In this document: positions 1 through 8,042 of the stretch, in pieces
How positions within the stretch are numbered: position 1 is the stretch's first letter
Layout: the number at the start of each line of letters is the position of its first letter
Source of the DNA: Streptomyces guryensis
Lineage (GTDB): Bacteria > Actinomycetota > Actinomycetes > Streptomycetales > Streptomycetaceae
Length of the DNA: 64,000 bases
Assembly (NCBI RefSeq): GCF_021261325.1
Contig: NZ_JAJSBI010000007.1
Location: 124,001 to 188,000 of the forward strand
Reading direction: 5' to 3'
Made by a program: the position numbers and the translations under genes
Notes under the pieces: generated by a model
Told to the model about the DNA's origin: nothing
Databases searched by the model: none
What the model saw: only the letters and a program-made list of their open reading frames with translations

Positions 1-801
1 TACCCGACCGGCGGGGGCCTGTGGCAGCAGGCCATGAAGACCGCCTCCGGTGACTACACCGGCGACGGCAGAACAGACATGATCGTCATCTGGTCGGACG
101 GCGAGGTCACCCTCTACACCGGGGACGGCAACGGCGGATTCTCCGGCGAACACCGGATCGCGAAGTCCTCGACCTGGACCCACGCCAGGACCGTCGCCGC
201 GGGAGACTTCAACGCCGACAGCGACTCCGACCTCATGGTGGTCTGGTCGGACGGCGAGGTCACCCTCTACACCGGGGACGGCAACGGCGGATTCGCCAAG
301 GAAACCCAGATGGCCAAGCCCGGCAGCACCTGGAAGAACGCCATCCAGATCACCGCCGGACGCTACAGCGACAACCAGTGGACCGACGACGTCATGGTCC
401 GCTGGATCGACGGCGAGACCACCCTCTACACCGACGTCGACGCCCGCGGATTCCTCAACGAGCACCAACTGCGGCCCCCCAACGAGACCTGGCGCAACGC
501 CACCCTCCTCGCCGCCGGAAACTTCACCGGAGGCGCCGACTGGGACGTCGTCGTCCGATGGTCCGACGGCGAACTGGCCCTCTACCGCGATTCCTCCGCC
601 TCCGGCGTGGGAACGGAGATCAAGCTGAAGTCCTCTAACACGTTGTGGACCCACGCCACCGTCATGACCGCCGGCGCCTACACATCCGGTGACCCCGACG
701 ACCTCCTCGTGCGCTGGTCCGACGGCGAGACCACCCTCTACACCGACACCACGACCACCCTCGGCAGCGAACACATGCTCGTCCCGCCGAAGGCGGGCTG
801 A
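1..801 (+). CDS. FG-GAP/VCBS repeat protein, 3' part
   Basis: The frame is open from base 1, so the start lies upstream of the window; only the C-terminal 266 residues are seen. They hold about five tandem repeats of roughly 48 residues, each with a core like WSDGEVTLYTGDGNGGF and Asp/Asn/Gly-rich loops (DYTGDGRTD, DFNADSDSD). This is the FG-GAP/VCBS beta-propeller pattern, whose DxDG loops usually bind calcium. Such domains are normally on exported proteins, often fused to a peptidase or hydrolase that would lie in the missing N-terminal part. The next gene, also for an exported protein, starts 29 bp downstream on the same strand. Confidence 0.85.
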   Translation, partial: YPTGGGLWQQAMKTASGDYTGDGRTDMIVIWSDGEVTLYTGDGNGGFSGEHRIAKSSTWTHARTVAAGDFNADSDSDLMVVWSDGEVTLYTGDGNGGFAKETQMAKPGSTWKNAIQITAGRYSDNQWTDDVMVRWIDGETTLYTDVDARGFLNEHQLRPPNETWRNATLLAAGNFTGGADWDVVVRWSDGELALYRDSSASGVGTEIKLKSSNTLWTHATVMTAGAYTSGDPDDLLVRWSDGETTLYTDTTTTLGSEHMLVPPKAG

Positions 802-830
802 TCACCTCTCAGGAAGGTGAGGTACCCCCG

Positions 831-1379
831 ATGCGCCTGCGCGTAGCCGGCATCCTCTGCGCCGCGACCGCCCTCGGTCTCGCCGCTGCACCCGGCGCCC
901 ACGCAGCCGAGGACCCAGGCCTCGCCGTCACCCTCACCTCCACGGACAGCGACAGCACCCCCGACGGGCCGCTCCAGCCGGGCGCGCCCGTCGAGGTCAC
1001 CTCAGGAGCCGACCTCACCTCCCTGGCCGCCGACGGGAACGGCAGCTTCACCGTGACCTCCCCGGCATTCGGTCACCCGGTCACGGTCACCCTGCAGAAG
1101 AACAGCTTCGGCCAGGGCAAGGGTGCGATCCGCTGCGGCACCGAACCGGGCCACTATCCCGTCGACATCGCCGGCCACCACGAGGGATCCGGCCTCACCA
1201 CAAAGCAGACGCACACGACCATCACCGTCACGGCGGGCGGCTCGTACTGCACCCAGGCCTCCGGCTCCCCTTCGACGACCACGACCGCAACGGCCGCAGG
1301 CGGCACCGCGGCCGCCCTGGCCCTGGCAGGCTTCGCGCTCGCCCGGGCCCGACGTCGACGCGGTGTGCGGGGGGCCTGA
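831..1379 (+). CDS. small exported protein with C-terminal membrane anchor
   Basis: 182 residues. A Sec signal peptide is clear (MRLRVAGILCAATALGLAAA, then AHA-AE as a likely cleavage site). A beta-rich middle region of about 110 residues contains two Cys (near 102 and 141). A Thr/Ser-rich linker follows, then one transmembrane helix (TAAALALAGFALA) and a short Arg-rich cytoplasmic tail. No LPXTG-type sorting motif is visible. The ATG is preceded by a purine-rich GGAAGGTGAGG. No family was recognised; surface display is inferred from topology only. Confidence 0.7.
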   Translation: MRLRVAGILCAATALGLAAAPGAHAAEDPGLAVTLTSTDSDSTPDGPLQPGAPVEVTSGADLTSLAADGNGSFTVTSPAFGHPVTVTLQKNSFGQGKGAIRCGTEPGHYPVDIAGHHEGSGLTTKQTHTTITVTAGGSYCTQASGSPSTTTTATAAGGTAAALALAGFALARARRRRGVRGA

Positions 1380-1456
1380 AGGGAAAGAGGCGGGCGAGGA
1401 GCAGATGGGACCGGGCCCAGGTGCTGCTGCCCCGTCAAAACCACCCCAGAAACGAT

Positions 1457-1493
1457 TCAGGGGCCCGACCCGCAGTGCGGATCGGGCCCCTGA
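1457..1493 (-). terminator. hairpin beyond the tRNA-Pro remnant
   Basis: Perfect 12-bp inverted repeat TCAGGGGCCCGA ... TCGGGCCCCTGA around a 13-nt loop that can itself pair (CCGC/GCGG). It lies just beyond the 3' end of the minus-strand tRNA-Pro remnant, where a tRNA terminator would be. It may also end the plus-strand gene at 831-1379. Confidence 0.7.
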
Positions 1494-1507
1494 GTGGTGT
1501 TTCGGCT

Positions 1508-1675
1508 GTCGGGGTGGCGGGATTTGAACCCACGTCCTCTTCGTCCCGAATGAGGACCGGGCGTGATCGACACTTGCCAGTTTCGCATTTTCGCAGGTCA
1601 GGGCGTTGGATGTGGCGGGTCTCGGGTGGTGTTGGGAGGGCTCGGGGAGCGGGTCGGCTCCCAAACGGCTCCCAG
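1508..1675 (-). repeat. tRNA-Pro(CGG) 3'-half remnant plus flank; candidate att site, copy 1
   Basis: On the minus strand, 1508-1550 reads as a tRNA-Pro 3' half: anticodon loop TTCGGGA (anticodon CGG), 3' anticodon stem CGAAG, T-arm GTGGG-TTCAAAT-CCCGC (here with one T/A change near the variable loop, base 1535), 3' acceptor strand CACCCCG and discriminator A. The 5' half of a tRNA does not follow, so this is not a functional tRNA. Copy 2 at 13952-13999 matches 1508-1555 at 47 of 48 positions, and related sequence continues to about 1675, ending in two GGCTCCCA motifs. Integrative elements commonly use tRNA 3' ends as attB, so this is read as an att junction. Confidence 0.75.
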
Positions 1676-2063
1676 CGGCTGGGCTTTTGCGGCGTACAGG
1701 ATGTCGTTCGTTGTCGGAGGGGGCGGCGGCCGGTGCGGTGGGACCAGTGGACGGCGATGAGGCCCAGCGCAGCCACAAGGACCACGATGCGACGCTGCAA
1801 AAACGCGGTGGCTCACGCATGTCCGAGGCACCGCACGGTATTCGCACGCGAAACGCCCAAGCCGGCCGAGTGGGGCGGTCCGTGCCTTGCCGTCCCGGTC
1901 CGGATGAGTCCCGCACTCGCCTGGGCACGATGCTGCCGACCGAGTCGGAGCCCGTGGCGAAACGATCGTCGCGGGTGGGGGCGGCGGGGAAATTCCCCGG
2001 GACCCGCAGCCAGGCAGCGGGTCCCTGTGGCGTCGGCCCTGTCTTCGCCGGGTGGTTGTCGGC

Positions 2064-3305
2064 TCACTCCAGGAGCACCAGGTGGTCGGCGGCGCCCCCG
2101 CGCCATTCGATCAGGAAGAGGGTCGCGTCGTCGGTGGTGCGGCCGCCCCGTTGCTGCTTCAGGGCGTGGGAGAGTGAGCGCACCACCGCTCGTACCCCCT
2201 TCGTCGTGTGTTCGATGCGGTTGACCCAGTGGATGAGTTGTTCTTCGCCGAACTGTTCTTCGCCGGCTTCGTGCTCCTCGATCAGGCCGTCGGTGAAGCA
2301 CAGCACCCGGTCGCCGCGTTGGAGCATCTGCCCGCTGATCCGAGGCTCTTCACCGCCGAAGCCGACGGGCAGGGTGGTAGGGCCTGTCAGTTGCCGGACG
2401 ACCCGGTGGTCGCGGATCAGCAGCGGTGCGGGGTGGCCCGCGTTGACCCACTGCAGGTGGCCCGTCGCGATGTTCAGACGCATCATCTGGGCGGTGACGA
2501 AGTGGTCGGGCCCGAACTGCTCGGCGATGGCCCGGTCCATGAACGCGTAGATCTCGGACAGGCCGATGTCGGCACGTCTGGCGTGCCGGTAGGCCCCGAC
2601 GGCGACGGTCGCCATCGTGGCGGCGTCCAGGCCGTGGCCCATCGCATCGACCATGGCCACGTGCAGGATGTCCTCGTTGAGGGCGTAGTCGAAGCTGTCG
2701 CCCGCGACGTCGTAGGCGGGCTCCAGGATTCCGGCCACCGCGACCTGCGGGACCGACATCGCCAGCGGCGGCAGCAGGGACCACTGGATCTCCGCGGCCA
2801 AACTCATCGGTTCACGGCGCCGGGCGCGGAAGAACTGATCGGTGTAGCTGTGCTTGGTGACCAGCATGTCGGCGACCAGGCCGGCGAGCCTGCGCAGCAG
2901 CCGCCGGTCGTTGTCATCGACGGTGTCCAGGGTGAGGGCCATCACGCCCACCTGGTCGCTGCCGTCCAGCAACGGCAGGTACATCCGGACGCCGTCGGCC
3001 TCCGGCACCTCGGCACTGGTCGCGTGCAGAAAGGCCGTACCGGCGGGGGAGTCGTCGATCGGCTCGGGCTCGCCGACCATCAGTCGCCGACCCGGCAGCG
3101 GTACCAGCACCAGCTGGCCGTAGTCCTGCAGCAGGATCGAGACGTCGCGGCCACCGACCCTGGCCACCTCTTCCGCGATCAGCGGGGCGATCAGCTGCGG
3201 CGGCATCTCGTGTGCCCGGTCCAGCAGCACCCCCAGCAGCCGCTCACCGAACCCTTCCGACCGGTCCAGCATGACCTTGTCAGGTCGGCGCTCGCCTTCC
3301 GTCAC
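2064..3305 (-). CDS. GAF-like/SpoIIE-type PP2C serine phosphatase
   Basis: 413 residues with a GTG start (an ATG 33 bp inside is an alternative). The N-terminal ~160 residues form a GAF-like sensor. The C-terminal ~230 residues are a PP2C/SpoIIE phosphatase domain, with metal-binding segments VAGDSFDYAL, VDAMGHGLDAA, NAGHPAPLL, CFTDGLIEE and TDDATLFLIEW; the Asp residues in these motifs coordinate the metals. Members of this family dephosphorylate STAS anti-anti-sigma proteins in partner-switching pathways. A STAS gene lies 237 bp upstream on the same strand, so the two plausibly work together. The cognate sigma factor is not in the window. Confidence 0.85.
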   Translation of the reverse strand: MTEGERRPDKVMLDRSEGFGERLLGVLLDRAHEMPPQLIAPLIAEEVARVGGRDVSILLQDYGQLVLVPLPGRRLMVGEPEPIDDSPAGTAFLHATSAEVPEADGVRMYLPLLDGSDQVGVMALTLDTVDDNDRRLLRRLAGLVADMLVTKHSYTDQFFRARRREPMSLAAEIQWSLLPPLAMSVPQVAVAGILEPAYDVAGDSFDYALNEDILHVAMVDAMGHGLDAATMATVAVGAYRHARRADIGLSEIYAFMDRAIAEQFGPDHFVTAQMMRLNIATGHLQWVNAGHPAPLLIRDHRVVRQLTGPTTLPVGFGGEEPRISGQMLQRGDRVLCFTDGLIEEHEAGEEQFGEEQLIHWVNRIEHTTKGVRAVVRSLSHALKQQRGGRTTDDATLFLIEWRGGAADHLVLLE

Positions 3306-3542
3306 AACCGCACCCCCGCACCGGCGTCGTCAAAGCATCGGCGACCGTGTCCATGCTCACCGCGTGCCGCGAGTCCAGCGCCCGCACCGACACACGGGCT
3401 CCTGACACGACCGTGATCAACCCGCACAGAGTGACGCGGCCGGTCACCCCGAACAGCCCATTACTCCAGAGAACGGCATGTCACGCATGATCAGAAAAGG
3501 TGGCTCTTCGTACAGCTGTGCACCAGGTCTCTCCCGGAGCCG
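3306..3542. other. intergenic region upstream of the PP2C phosphatase gene
   Basis: 236 bp between the STAS stop and the phosphatase start. No terminator or separate promoter was recognised, so co-transcription of the two is possible but not shown. Confidence 0.4.
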
Positions 3543-3854
3543 TCACAGGAGCAGAAGATCGGAGCCGGTGTCCGCGAGGAGCCGCGCGGTGTGCGGGGAC
3601 GGGTGGTGCAGCCGCAGGGACGCGTGGCTCCCGGCGGCGTGCCGCGACGCGTCGAGGAAGACGCGCAGACCGCTGTTGTCGCAGCGGCCGACGGTGGTCA
3701 GATCCACGTCGATGGTGGTGATGCCGTCATGCAGGCACCGCTCCAGAGCGGCGCGCACCTGGGGTGCGGTGGCCGGGTCGATCTCACCGGCCAGGGTGAT
3801 CAGCGCCCGACTGCCCCGGTCGTGCCGGTAGACGTTCAGCTGCGGAAGGGTCAT
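3543..3854 (-). CDS. STAS-domain anti-sigma factor antagonist
   Basis: 103 residues, essentially one STAS domain: beta strands RALITLAGEID, helix TAPQVRAALERCL, then ITTIDVDLTTVGRCDNSGLRVF. The DNSGLR segment is where the phosphorylated Ser of SpoIIAA/RsbV-like proteins sits. It should bind an anti-sigma kinase when unphosphorylated and be reset by a PP2C phosphatase, such as the gene at 2064-3305. The ATG is preceded by GAGG lying inside a short tandem repeat. Confidence 0.85.
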   Translation of the reverse strand: MTLPQLNVYRHDRGSRALITLAGEIDPATAPQVRAALERCLHDGITTIDVDLTTVGRCDNSGLRVFLDASRHAAGSHASLRLHHPSPHTARLLADTGSDLLLL

Positions 3855-3857
3855 GAC

Positions 3858-3899
3858 GCCTCGGTTCGGATGCCTCGGTTCGGATGCGTCGGTTCATGG
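3858..3899. repeat. 14-nt tandem repeat over the STAS gene leader
   Basis: GCCTCGGTTCGGAT occurs twice in a row, followed by a third degenerate unit (GCGTCGGTTCATGG). On the minus strand each unit contains CCGAGGC, so the repeat supplies the ribosome binding site of the STAS gene and offers a spare copy. Slippage here could alter expression; that is inference. Confidence 0.6.
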
Positions 3900-4015
3900 G
3901 TCCCGGCTGCTCCTCGCGCGGTCCAGGGCCCGCGGGTGCAGGCGCTCGGGCACACGCGTCGCCACGGGTCGAGCCGACGGTCCGTACGCGCGGCCGGTGG
4001 GGGGAGACCGGCTGG

Positions 4016-4291
4016 TCACCTGTGGTGAGTGGCAGGGCTGCGGCGGCGGCGCGGCGGGAAGCGGCCGCGGCCCCCGTCGCGGTGGTCCCGCCGTTCGCCG
4101 GTGGTCGGCGACTCGGACCGGTCCGGTTCCACCGGGGGCTGCGGCGTGCCGCGGCCGCGGCGGCCGGGCAGGCGGGCGCTGTACTGGTGCACGGCGATTC
4201 TGTCGGCGTGCTGGATGTTGAGCCGGTGGATCATGTACGCCGCCGCTGCGATGAGGACCGCGAAGGCGGCGGCTGTCAGGAAGGCGTTCAT
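4016..4291 (-). CDS. small single-pass membrane protein
   Basis: 91 residues from an ATG preceded by GAGGTGG. One N-terminal transmembrane helix (FLTAAAFAVLIAAAAYMI) is followed by a basic, Pro- and Arg-rich, probably disordered cytoplasmic tail. No family was recognised. It starts about 10 bp after the DUF5994 gene at 4302-4904 and is probably co-transcribed with it. Confidence 0.55.
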   Translation of the reverse strand: MNAFLTAAAFAVLIAAAAYMIHRLNIQHADRIAVHQYSARLPGRRGRGTPQPPVEPDRSESPTTGERRDHRDGGRGRFPPRRRRSPATHHR

Positions 4292-4301
4292 GGCGGCCAC
4301 C

Positions 4302-4904
4302 TCACATACCGATCACCAGGCGGCTGGCCCGGCCGGGGGGACCGGCCTGTTGCGGAACGGCCGCCGACACCGACACAGCGGAGGCGCCGCCCTCGTACTC
4401 CCATGCCTCGTCCGGGTCCAGTGGCTCGTCGGTCGCCAAGACGCCGTGCCGGGCCTCGTCCGCGGCGATGAGCGCGCTCGCGGTCAGTGGCGGGCCGTCG
4501 TAGTCGGACGCGGCAGCCATCAGCCGGGCCGCCGACTCCGCCCCGGTTTCGGGCGGGATGATCAGCAGGTCCCAGCGGCCGGTGCCGTAGGAGAGCAGCA
4601 GCAGCTTGTGCGGGTCGATTTCCGGGGTGAACCAGCCGACCTTGACCATGTGGCCGTGCACGGGAACCTTGGGCGGGATGACCTGCCAGTACTTCGGGTT
4701 GACGGCGATGCGGGTGATGCGGCCCCACAGAGGGTCCAACACGTCGGTCAGCGCGGGCAGTTCGCTCAGCAGATCCCGGGAGCGGGGCCACCAGGCACCG
4801 TCCAGGAGTCCGCGGGAGGTGCCGTCGGTCTTCAGGGTGAGACGCGCGGCCGGGGCTGCGACGGGCTCGGGATGCGGCAGGGGTGGAAGCAAGGTCGCCG
4901 ACAT
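4302..4904 (-). CDS. DUF5994 family protein, paralogue 1
   Basis: 200 residues from the start chosen (MSATLLPPL), which matches the start of the paralogue at 6604-7128; the open frame continues 36 codons upstream. Core: LDGAWWPRSRDLLSELPAL, then GRITRIAVNPKYW, GHMVKVGWF, DPHKLLLLSYG and GRWDLLIIPPET, the signature of DUF5994, an actinobacterial family of unknown function. The C-terminal 70 residues are acidic and variable. Three members of this family lie within 2.9 kb, among general-stress-type genes. Confidence 0.8.
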   Translation of the reverse strand: MSATLLPPLPHPEPVAAPAARLTLKTDGTSRGLLDGAWWPRSRDLLSELPALTDVLDPLWGRITRIAVNPKYWQVIPPKVPVHGHMVKVGWFTPEIDPHKLLLLSYGTGRWDLLIIPPETGAESAARLMAAASDYDGPPLTASALIAADEARHGVLATDEPLDPDEAWEYEGGASAVSVSAAVPQQAGPPGRASRLVIGM

Positions 4905-5051
4905 GATGCGGACCCGTCTCCGGGCCGCTTCTGCGGCGGCCCGGGTTTCATCTTTCGCCGAGAACGACCCGGCGTGGAAGCCGGTGTGCGAAATGCTCTC
5001 GGTACTGTCCACACTACTCCGCGCTTCGAAGCAGCGCGGAGTAGTGGCCGC

Positions 5052-5401
5052 CTAGAGCTGGAGCAGTCGTTGGGTGATCTCCCGGTACTGCCTCAGCGCG
5101 TGCCGGAGTTCGTCGGACTGTGTCTCGGGGTCCTGGTCCTGCCAGAGCCGGCGCGCAGGAGACGCCGCCGTTCCGCGAGGGCGTTCACGAGCTGGGCGGT
5201 GGCTTCGTCGAAGGCGCTCTCGGCCTCATCCAGCGCCTCGCGCGGGGTGTCGGCGAAGGTGTTGAGGGCGTGCCGGAGGCGCCGGACGACCTTGTCCCGT
5301 TCGATCGACGAGAGCAGCGGCTCCGGGCCCGGGCTGCGGCGCCCGGCCGGGCCCGGGGTGTGGCCGGCGGACTGCCGGGCGCGCGTCTGGTCGTACATCA
5401 T
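5052..5401 (-). pseudogene. small coiled-coil protein gene with a frameshift near its 3' end
   Basis: The frame from 5401 encodes MMYDQTRARQSAG... then an amphipathic helix region (IERDKVVRRLRHALNTFAD, EALDEAESAFDEATAQLVNA) and stops at 5093 after an unlikely Arg/Thr-rich tail. Shifting one base near the codons for LLRAG opens a helical C-terminus (LWQDQDPETQSDELRHALRQ, then YREITQRLLQL) that ends in TAG at 5052-5054. The second tail fits the helical character much better, so a one-base deletion or a sequencing error is likely. The ATG overlaps the stop of the upstream csbD-like gene. Confidence 0.6.
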
Positions 5402-5589
5402 CGGGGGCCGCTCCCGTTCCGCCTGAAGGCGTCCTTGGTCTTCTCGACGGCCTGTTTCAGGCTTCCGGAGACCCGGTCGATCCTGCCTCGGCGTTGCAGC
5501 CGCCTGTTGCGGGTGACCCGGCCGAGCTCTTCCGTGATCCTTCCTTTCATCGTCTGCGCCTGGTTCCTGATGGTCCGTGAAACAGTCAT
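5398..5589 (-). CDS. CsbD-like stress protein
   Basis: 63 residues (MTVSRTIRNQAQTMKGRI...), short, highly charged and predicted helical. The segments QAQTMKGRITEELGRVTRN and RGRIDRVSGSLKQAVEKTKD match the CsbD pattern (an x-GKIKE-like helix followed by GxxxQxxGKxx). CsbD proteins are general-stress proteins of unknown mechanism, induced by SigB-type factors in other bacteria. Its TGA overlaps the ATG of the next gene, so the two should be translationally coupled. Confidence 0.75.
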   Translation of the reverse strand: MTVSRTIRNQAQTMKGRITEELGRVTRNRRLQRRGRIDRVSGSLKQAVEKTKDAFRRNGSGPR

Positions 5590-5679
5590 GCCGGCCTCGC
5601 TGTTGTCCGGTAGGTGAGTTCCTGCGGGGTCTGGGCGAGGCGGGAAGGCGGAATGCTCCGCCGTGTGTTCCGGGGTGGC

Positions 5680-6096
5680 ATGGCCCTGCACCGTGCTGCC
5701 AGTCAACGTCCGGCCGCCCTGCCGTTCGCGGTGGGCTGGGCCATCGGCGGTACGTGGGTGTACGGCGTGACCGCCCTGCTGTGGGCGGGACTTGTGCGTA
5801 TCGCGCTGCTCCATCACGTCACCTGGAGCGTGAACTCCCTCTGTCACATGATCGGTGAGCGCCCGTTCCGCACCCGGCGCCACGACCGGGCCACCAATCT
5901 GTGGCCCCTCGCCCTGCTCTCGTTCGGCGAGAGCTGGCACAACCTCCACCACGCCGACCCCACCAGCGCCCGGCACGGCGTCGACCGCGGTCAGATCGAC
6001 CCGTCGGCCGCCGTCATCCGCCTCCTCGAACGCCTCGGCTGGGTGCACGACGTGCGCTGGCCGACGGCGCAGCGGGTCGCGGCCCGTCGCGCCTGA
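5680..6096 (+). pseudogene. acyl-CoA/fatty acid desaturase, C-terminal fragment
   Basis: The frame encodes the last ~130 residues of a membrane fatty-acid desaturase: a hydrophobic pair of helices, LVRIALLHHVTWSVNSLCH (second His region), and FGESWHNLHHADPTSARHG with the conserved HxxHH box. Intact enzymes are about 300 residues; the N-terminal half with the first His box is missing and nothing related precedes it. It cannot bind the di-iron centre as it stands. The homology fades near 5690, so the boundaries are approximate. Confidence 0.75.
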
Positions 6097-6138
6097 CGTC
6101 AACCAGTCGATCACTTACGGCAGTTGGCAGGAGCCTTC

Positions 6139-6537
6139 ATGACCACCGCACTGCGGTCCCCGCTTCCCTCCCACCCCGTCCTCCGGATGCGTCTCGCATC
6201 CCGCAGCGGCATGCCCCGACCCATCGACGGAGCGTGGTGGCCCCGTTCGTACGACCTGCTCTCCGAACTCCCCCAGCTGCTTGCCGGGTTGCCGCGCGCG
6301 TGGGGTCACATCACCAGCGTCACCGTCAACGGGGCGACGTGGCCCGCGGTGCCCGGCCGGATGCTCGTTTTCAACCAGGTCGTACGCCTGCGCAGGACCG
6401 TGGCGGCATCCGCCCCGCACACGATCGTCCTGCTCGCCCCCGGCCGGGGGCGCTGGGACCTGCTGGTCGTGCCTCCGGATACGACCGAGGAGACAGCGGA
6501 ACCGCTCATGGCGGCCGCGGCAGGTGGTCACGTGTGA
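6139..6537 (+). CDS. DUF5994 family protein, paralogue 2 (short)
   Basis: 132 residues from an ATG preceded by CAGGAG. It shares the DUF5994 core (IDGAWWPRSYDLLSELPQL, GHITSVTVNGATW, APGRGRWDLLVVPPDT) but lacks the long acidic C-terminus of the other two copies. Where paralogue 1 has VKVGWFTPEIDPHK, this one has VRLRRTVAASAPHT, so it is the most diverged copy. It lies on the opposite strand to its two relatives. Confidence 0.75.
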   Translation: MTTALRSPLPSHPVLRMRLASRSGMPRPIDGAWWPRSYDLLSELPQLLAGLPRAWGHITSVTVNGATWPAVPGRMLVFNQVVRLRRTVAASAPHTIVLLAPGRGRWDLLVVPPDTTEETAEPLMAAAAGGHV

Positions 6538-6603
6538 TCCGGCCCGCCACGGACTGCCCGGCGAATCATCAGGCACCGACGGCCAGGGTGGCGACGACGA
6601 CCG

Positions 6604-7128
6604 TCACACCCCCACCACCACTCGGCCGGGCCGGCCGCTGGCGGCCTCGTACGAGGAGGAGGTCCCGCCGGCCTGTTCCGCCGTCATGAGGGCGGTCGCG
6701 GTCATCGGCGGGCCGGTGTTCGCGCTCGCGGCGGCCATCAGCCGGGCGGCCGAGGGAGCGCTGGTCTCCGGGGGTATCACCAAGAGGTCCCAGCGGCCTG
6801 CCGTATAGGACAGCAGCAGGATCTTGTGCGGATCCTGCTCCGACGTGATCCAACCGGCCCTCACCACATGGCCGTTGACGAGGATCTTGCGGGGGAGGAT
6901 CGGCCAGTGGCGGGGGTTGACGGCGACATGGGTGATCCGGCCCCACAGCGGATCCAGTACGTCCGCCAGAGCGGAGAGTTCGTGTGTCAGGTCACGTGAA
7001 CGGGGCCACCAGGCACCGTCCAGTTCGGCGTGCCCTGGTGAAGGACTCACGGCTTTCAGGGCGAGTCGCGCGGTCGGGGCCCTGAAGGGAACGGCCCGCA
7101 GCGGAGGATGAGAGGTGGTCGCGGACAT
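6604..7128 (-). CDS. DUF5994 family protein, paralogue 3
   Basis: 174 residues (MSATTSHPPLRAV...). It is very similar to paralogue 1 through LDGAWWPRSRDL, DPLWGRITHVAVNPRHW, DPHKILLLSYTAGRWDL and LVIPPETSAPSAARLMAAAS, which points to duplication. The C-terminus is shorter. Function unknown. It and paralogue 2 converge, separated by 66 bp. Confidence 0.8.
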   Translation of the reverse strand: MSATTSHPPLRAVPFRAPTARLALKAVSPSPGHAELDGAWWPRSRDLTHELSALADVLDPLWGRITHVAVNPRHWPILPRKILVNGHVVRAGWITSEQDPHKILLLSYTAGRWDLLVIPPETSAPSAARLMAAASANTGPPMTATALMTAEQAGGTSSSYEAASGRPGRVVVGV

Positions 7129-7325
7129 CGCGCGAACCCGTCTCCGGACCTCTGCGCGAGGGCAGTTGCCCGGTGTCGATTGCTCACCGGGAACGAAACC
7201 GGCATCGGAGCCGGTGTGCGAAGTGCTCCCGATGAATTCACGCTACTCCCCGAAGAGGCCGAACGGACCGCTCCTGGACGTCGGCTCACTTCCGTCGGCG
7301 GTCGTCCTCCGAGGAGCGGCTGGTC

Positions 7326-7517
7326 TCACCGTCGCCGGTTACCGTGCTCGCGGTTGTGGAAGAGGTCACCGAGTTCCCCGTCACCGTCGGCGAACCGTCC
7401 GGCGACGAACTCGATGACACCCGGTGCTTCCACCAGCAAGAACGCGCCGAAGCCGGCGAAGTGTCCGGCGGAATCCAGCCCCATCCCGGTGATCAGGCCA
7501 ACCGCGGCCATGCCCAT
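7326..7517 (-). CDS. small hydrophobic membrane protein
   Basis: 63 residues (MGMAAVGLITGMGLDSAGHF...), with one or two hydrophobic segments and a charged tail (DGDGELGDLFHNREHGNRRR). From memory, similar short proteins with FGAFLLVAALG-type cores are common beside Asp23 genes in Streptomyces. Here acidic residues interrupt the hydrophobic core (GLDSAG, VEAPGVIEF), which may mean it is decaying. It follows the Asp23 gene by 36 bp on the same strand. Confidence 0.5.
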   Translation of the reverse strand: MGMAAVGLITGMGLDSAGHFAGFGAFLLVEAPGVIEFVAGRFADGDGELGDLFHNREHGNRRR

Positions 7518-7553
7518 CGCGCGCTCCTTGCTCGCCGTGGCTCCGGCAAGCGA

Positions 7554-8042
7554 TTACTCGAGCCGCCGCTCTTGTTGTCCCTCGTCCTCGTCGAACAAAT
7601 GCACATCGCCGACCGCGATATTGACCTCGACAACTTCCAGACCGGTCATCCGCTCGATGGCAGCGATCACGTTCTCTCTGACGTCGCCCGCGACCTCGAT
7701 GATGGAGACGCCGTACTCGACGACGATCTCCAGGTCCACTGCGGTCTGTACATCGCCGACCTCGACCTTCACTCCGCTGGTGACGGACTTCCCGCCCGCA
7801 CCGGGCATCCGCTCACGCATGGCCCCCATGCCACGGGCGAACCCACCGCCCATCGAATGGACGCCCGGCACATCCCGGGCCGCCATCCCGGCGATCTTCG
7901 CCACCACACCGTCGGCGATCGTTGTACGGCCACGCGACCCCGGATGGCTTCCGTGCGGCACCCCCGCACTCTTCCCGCCGCGCTCGCCCAATGATCCCGC
8001 GCGAGGGGTCTCGGGCCGGTTCGGCAGTCCGGTCTCCGTCAT
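7554..8042 (-). CDS. Asp23/Gls24 family envelope stress protein
   Basis: 162 residues. After a basic, Gly-rich leader of about 35 residues comes the Asp23 core: TTIADGVVAKIAGMAARDVP (helix after a conserved IADGVV), then VKVEVGDVQTAVDLEIVVEY and IAAIERMTGLEVVEVNIAV with the closing DVHLFDEDE. Family members are alkaline-shock or cell-envelope stress proteins that attach to the membrane through partner proteins; the 63-residue membrane protein just downstream is a plausible partner. The start may lie 10-20 codons inside the frame. Confidence 0.8.
   Translation of the reverse strand: MTETGLPNRPETPRAGSLGERGGKSAGVPHGSHPGSRGRTTIADGVVAKIAGMAARDVPGVHSMGGGFARGMGAMRERMPGAGGKSVTSGVKVEVGDVQTAVDLEIVVEYGVSIIEVAGDVRENVIAAIERMTGLEVVEVNIAVGDVHLFDEDEGQQERRLE

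Larger units (their letters stand above)
1380..2063. other. non-coding stretch around the first att-like site
   Basis: No convincing gene. Besides the hairpin and tRNA remnant, the open frames here are composition artefacts; several contain the nonsense peptide typical of translated tRNA-Pro 3' ends. If an integrase gene once stood beside the site, I see no part of it. Confidence 0.6.

Noticed and set aside
1508..1553. Functional tRNA-Pro
   Set aside because: Only the 3' half from the anticodon loop is present; the sequence on the 5' side does not supply D-arm or acceptor strands. The same holds at 13952-13999.
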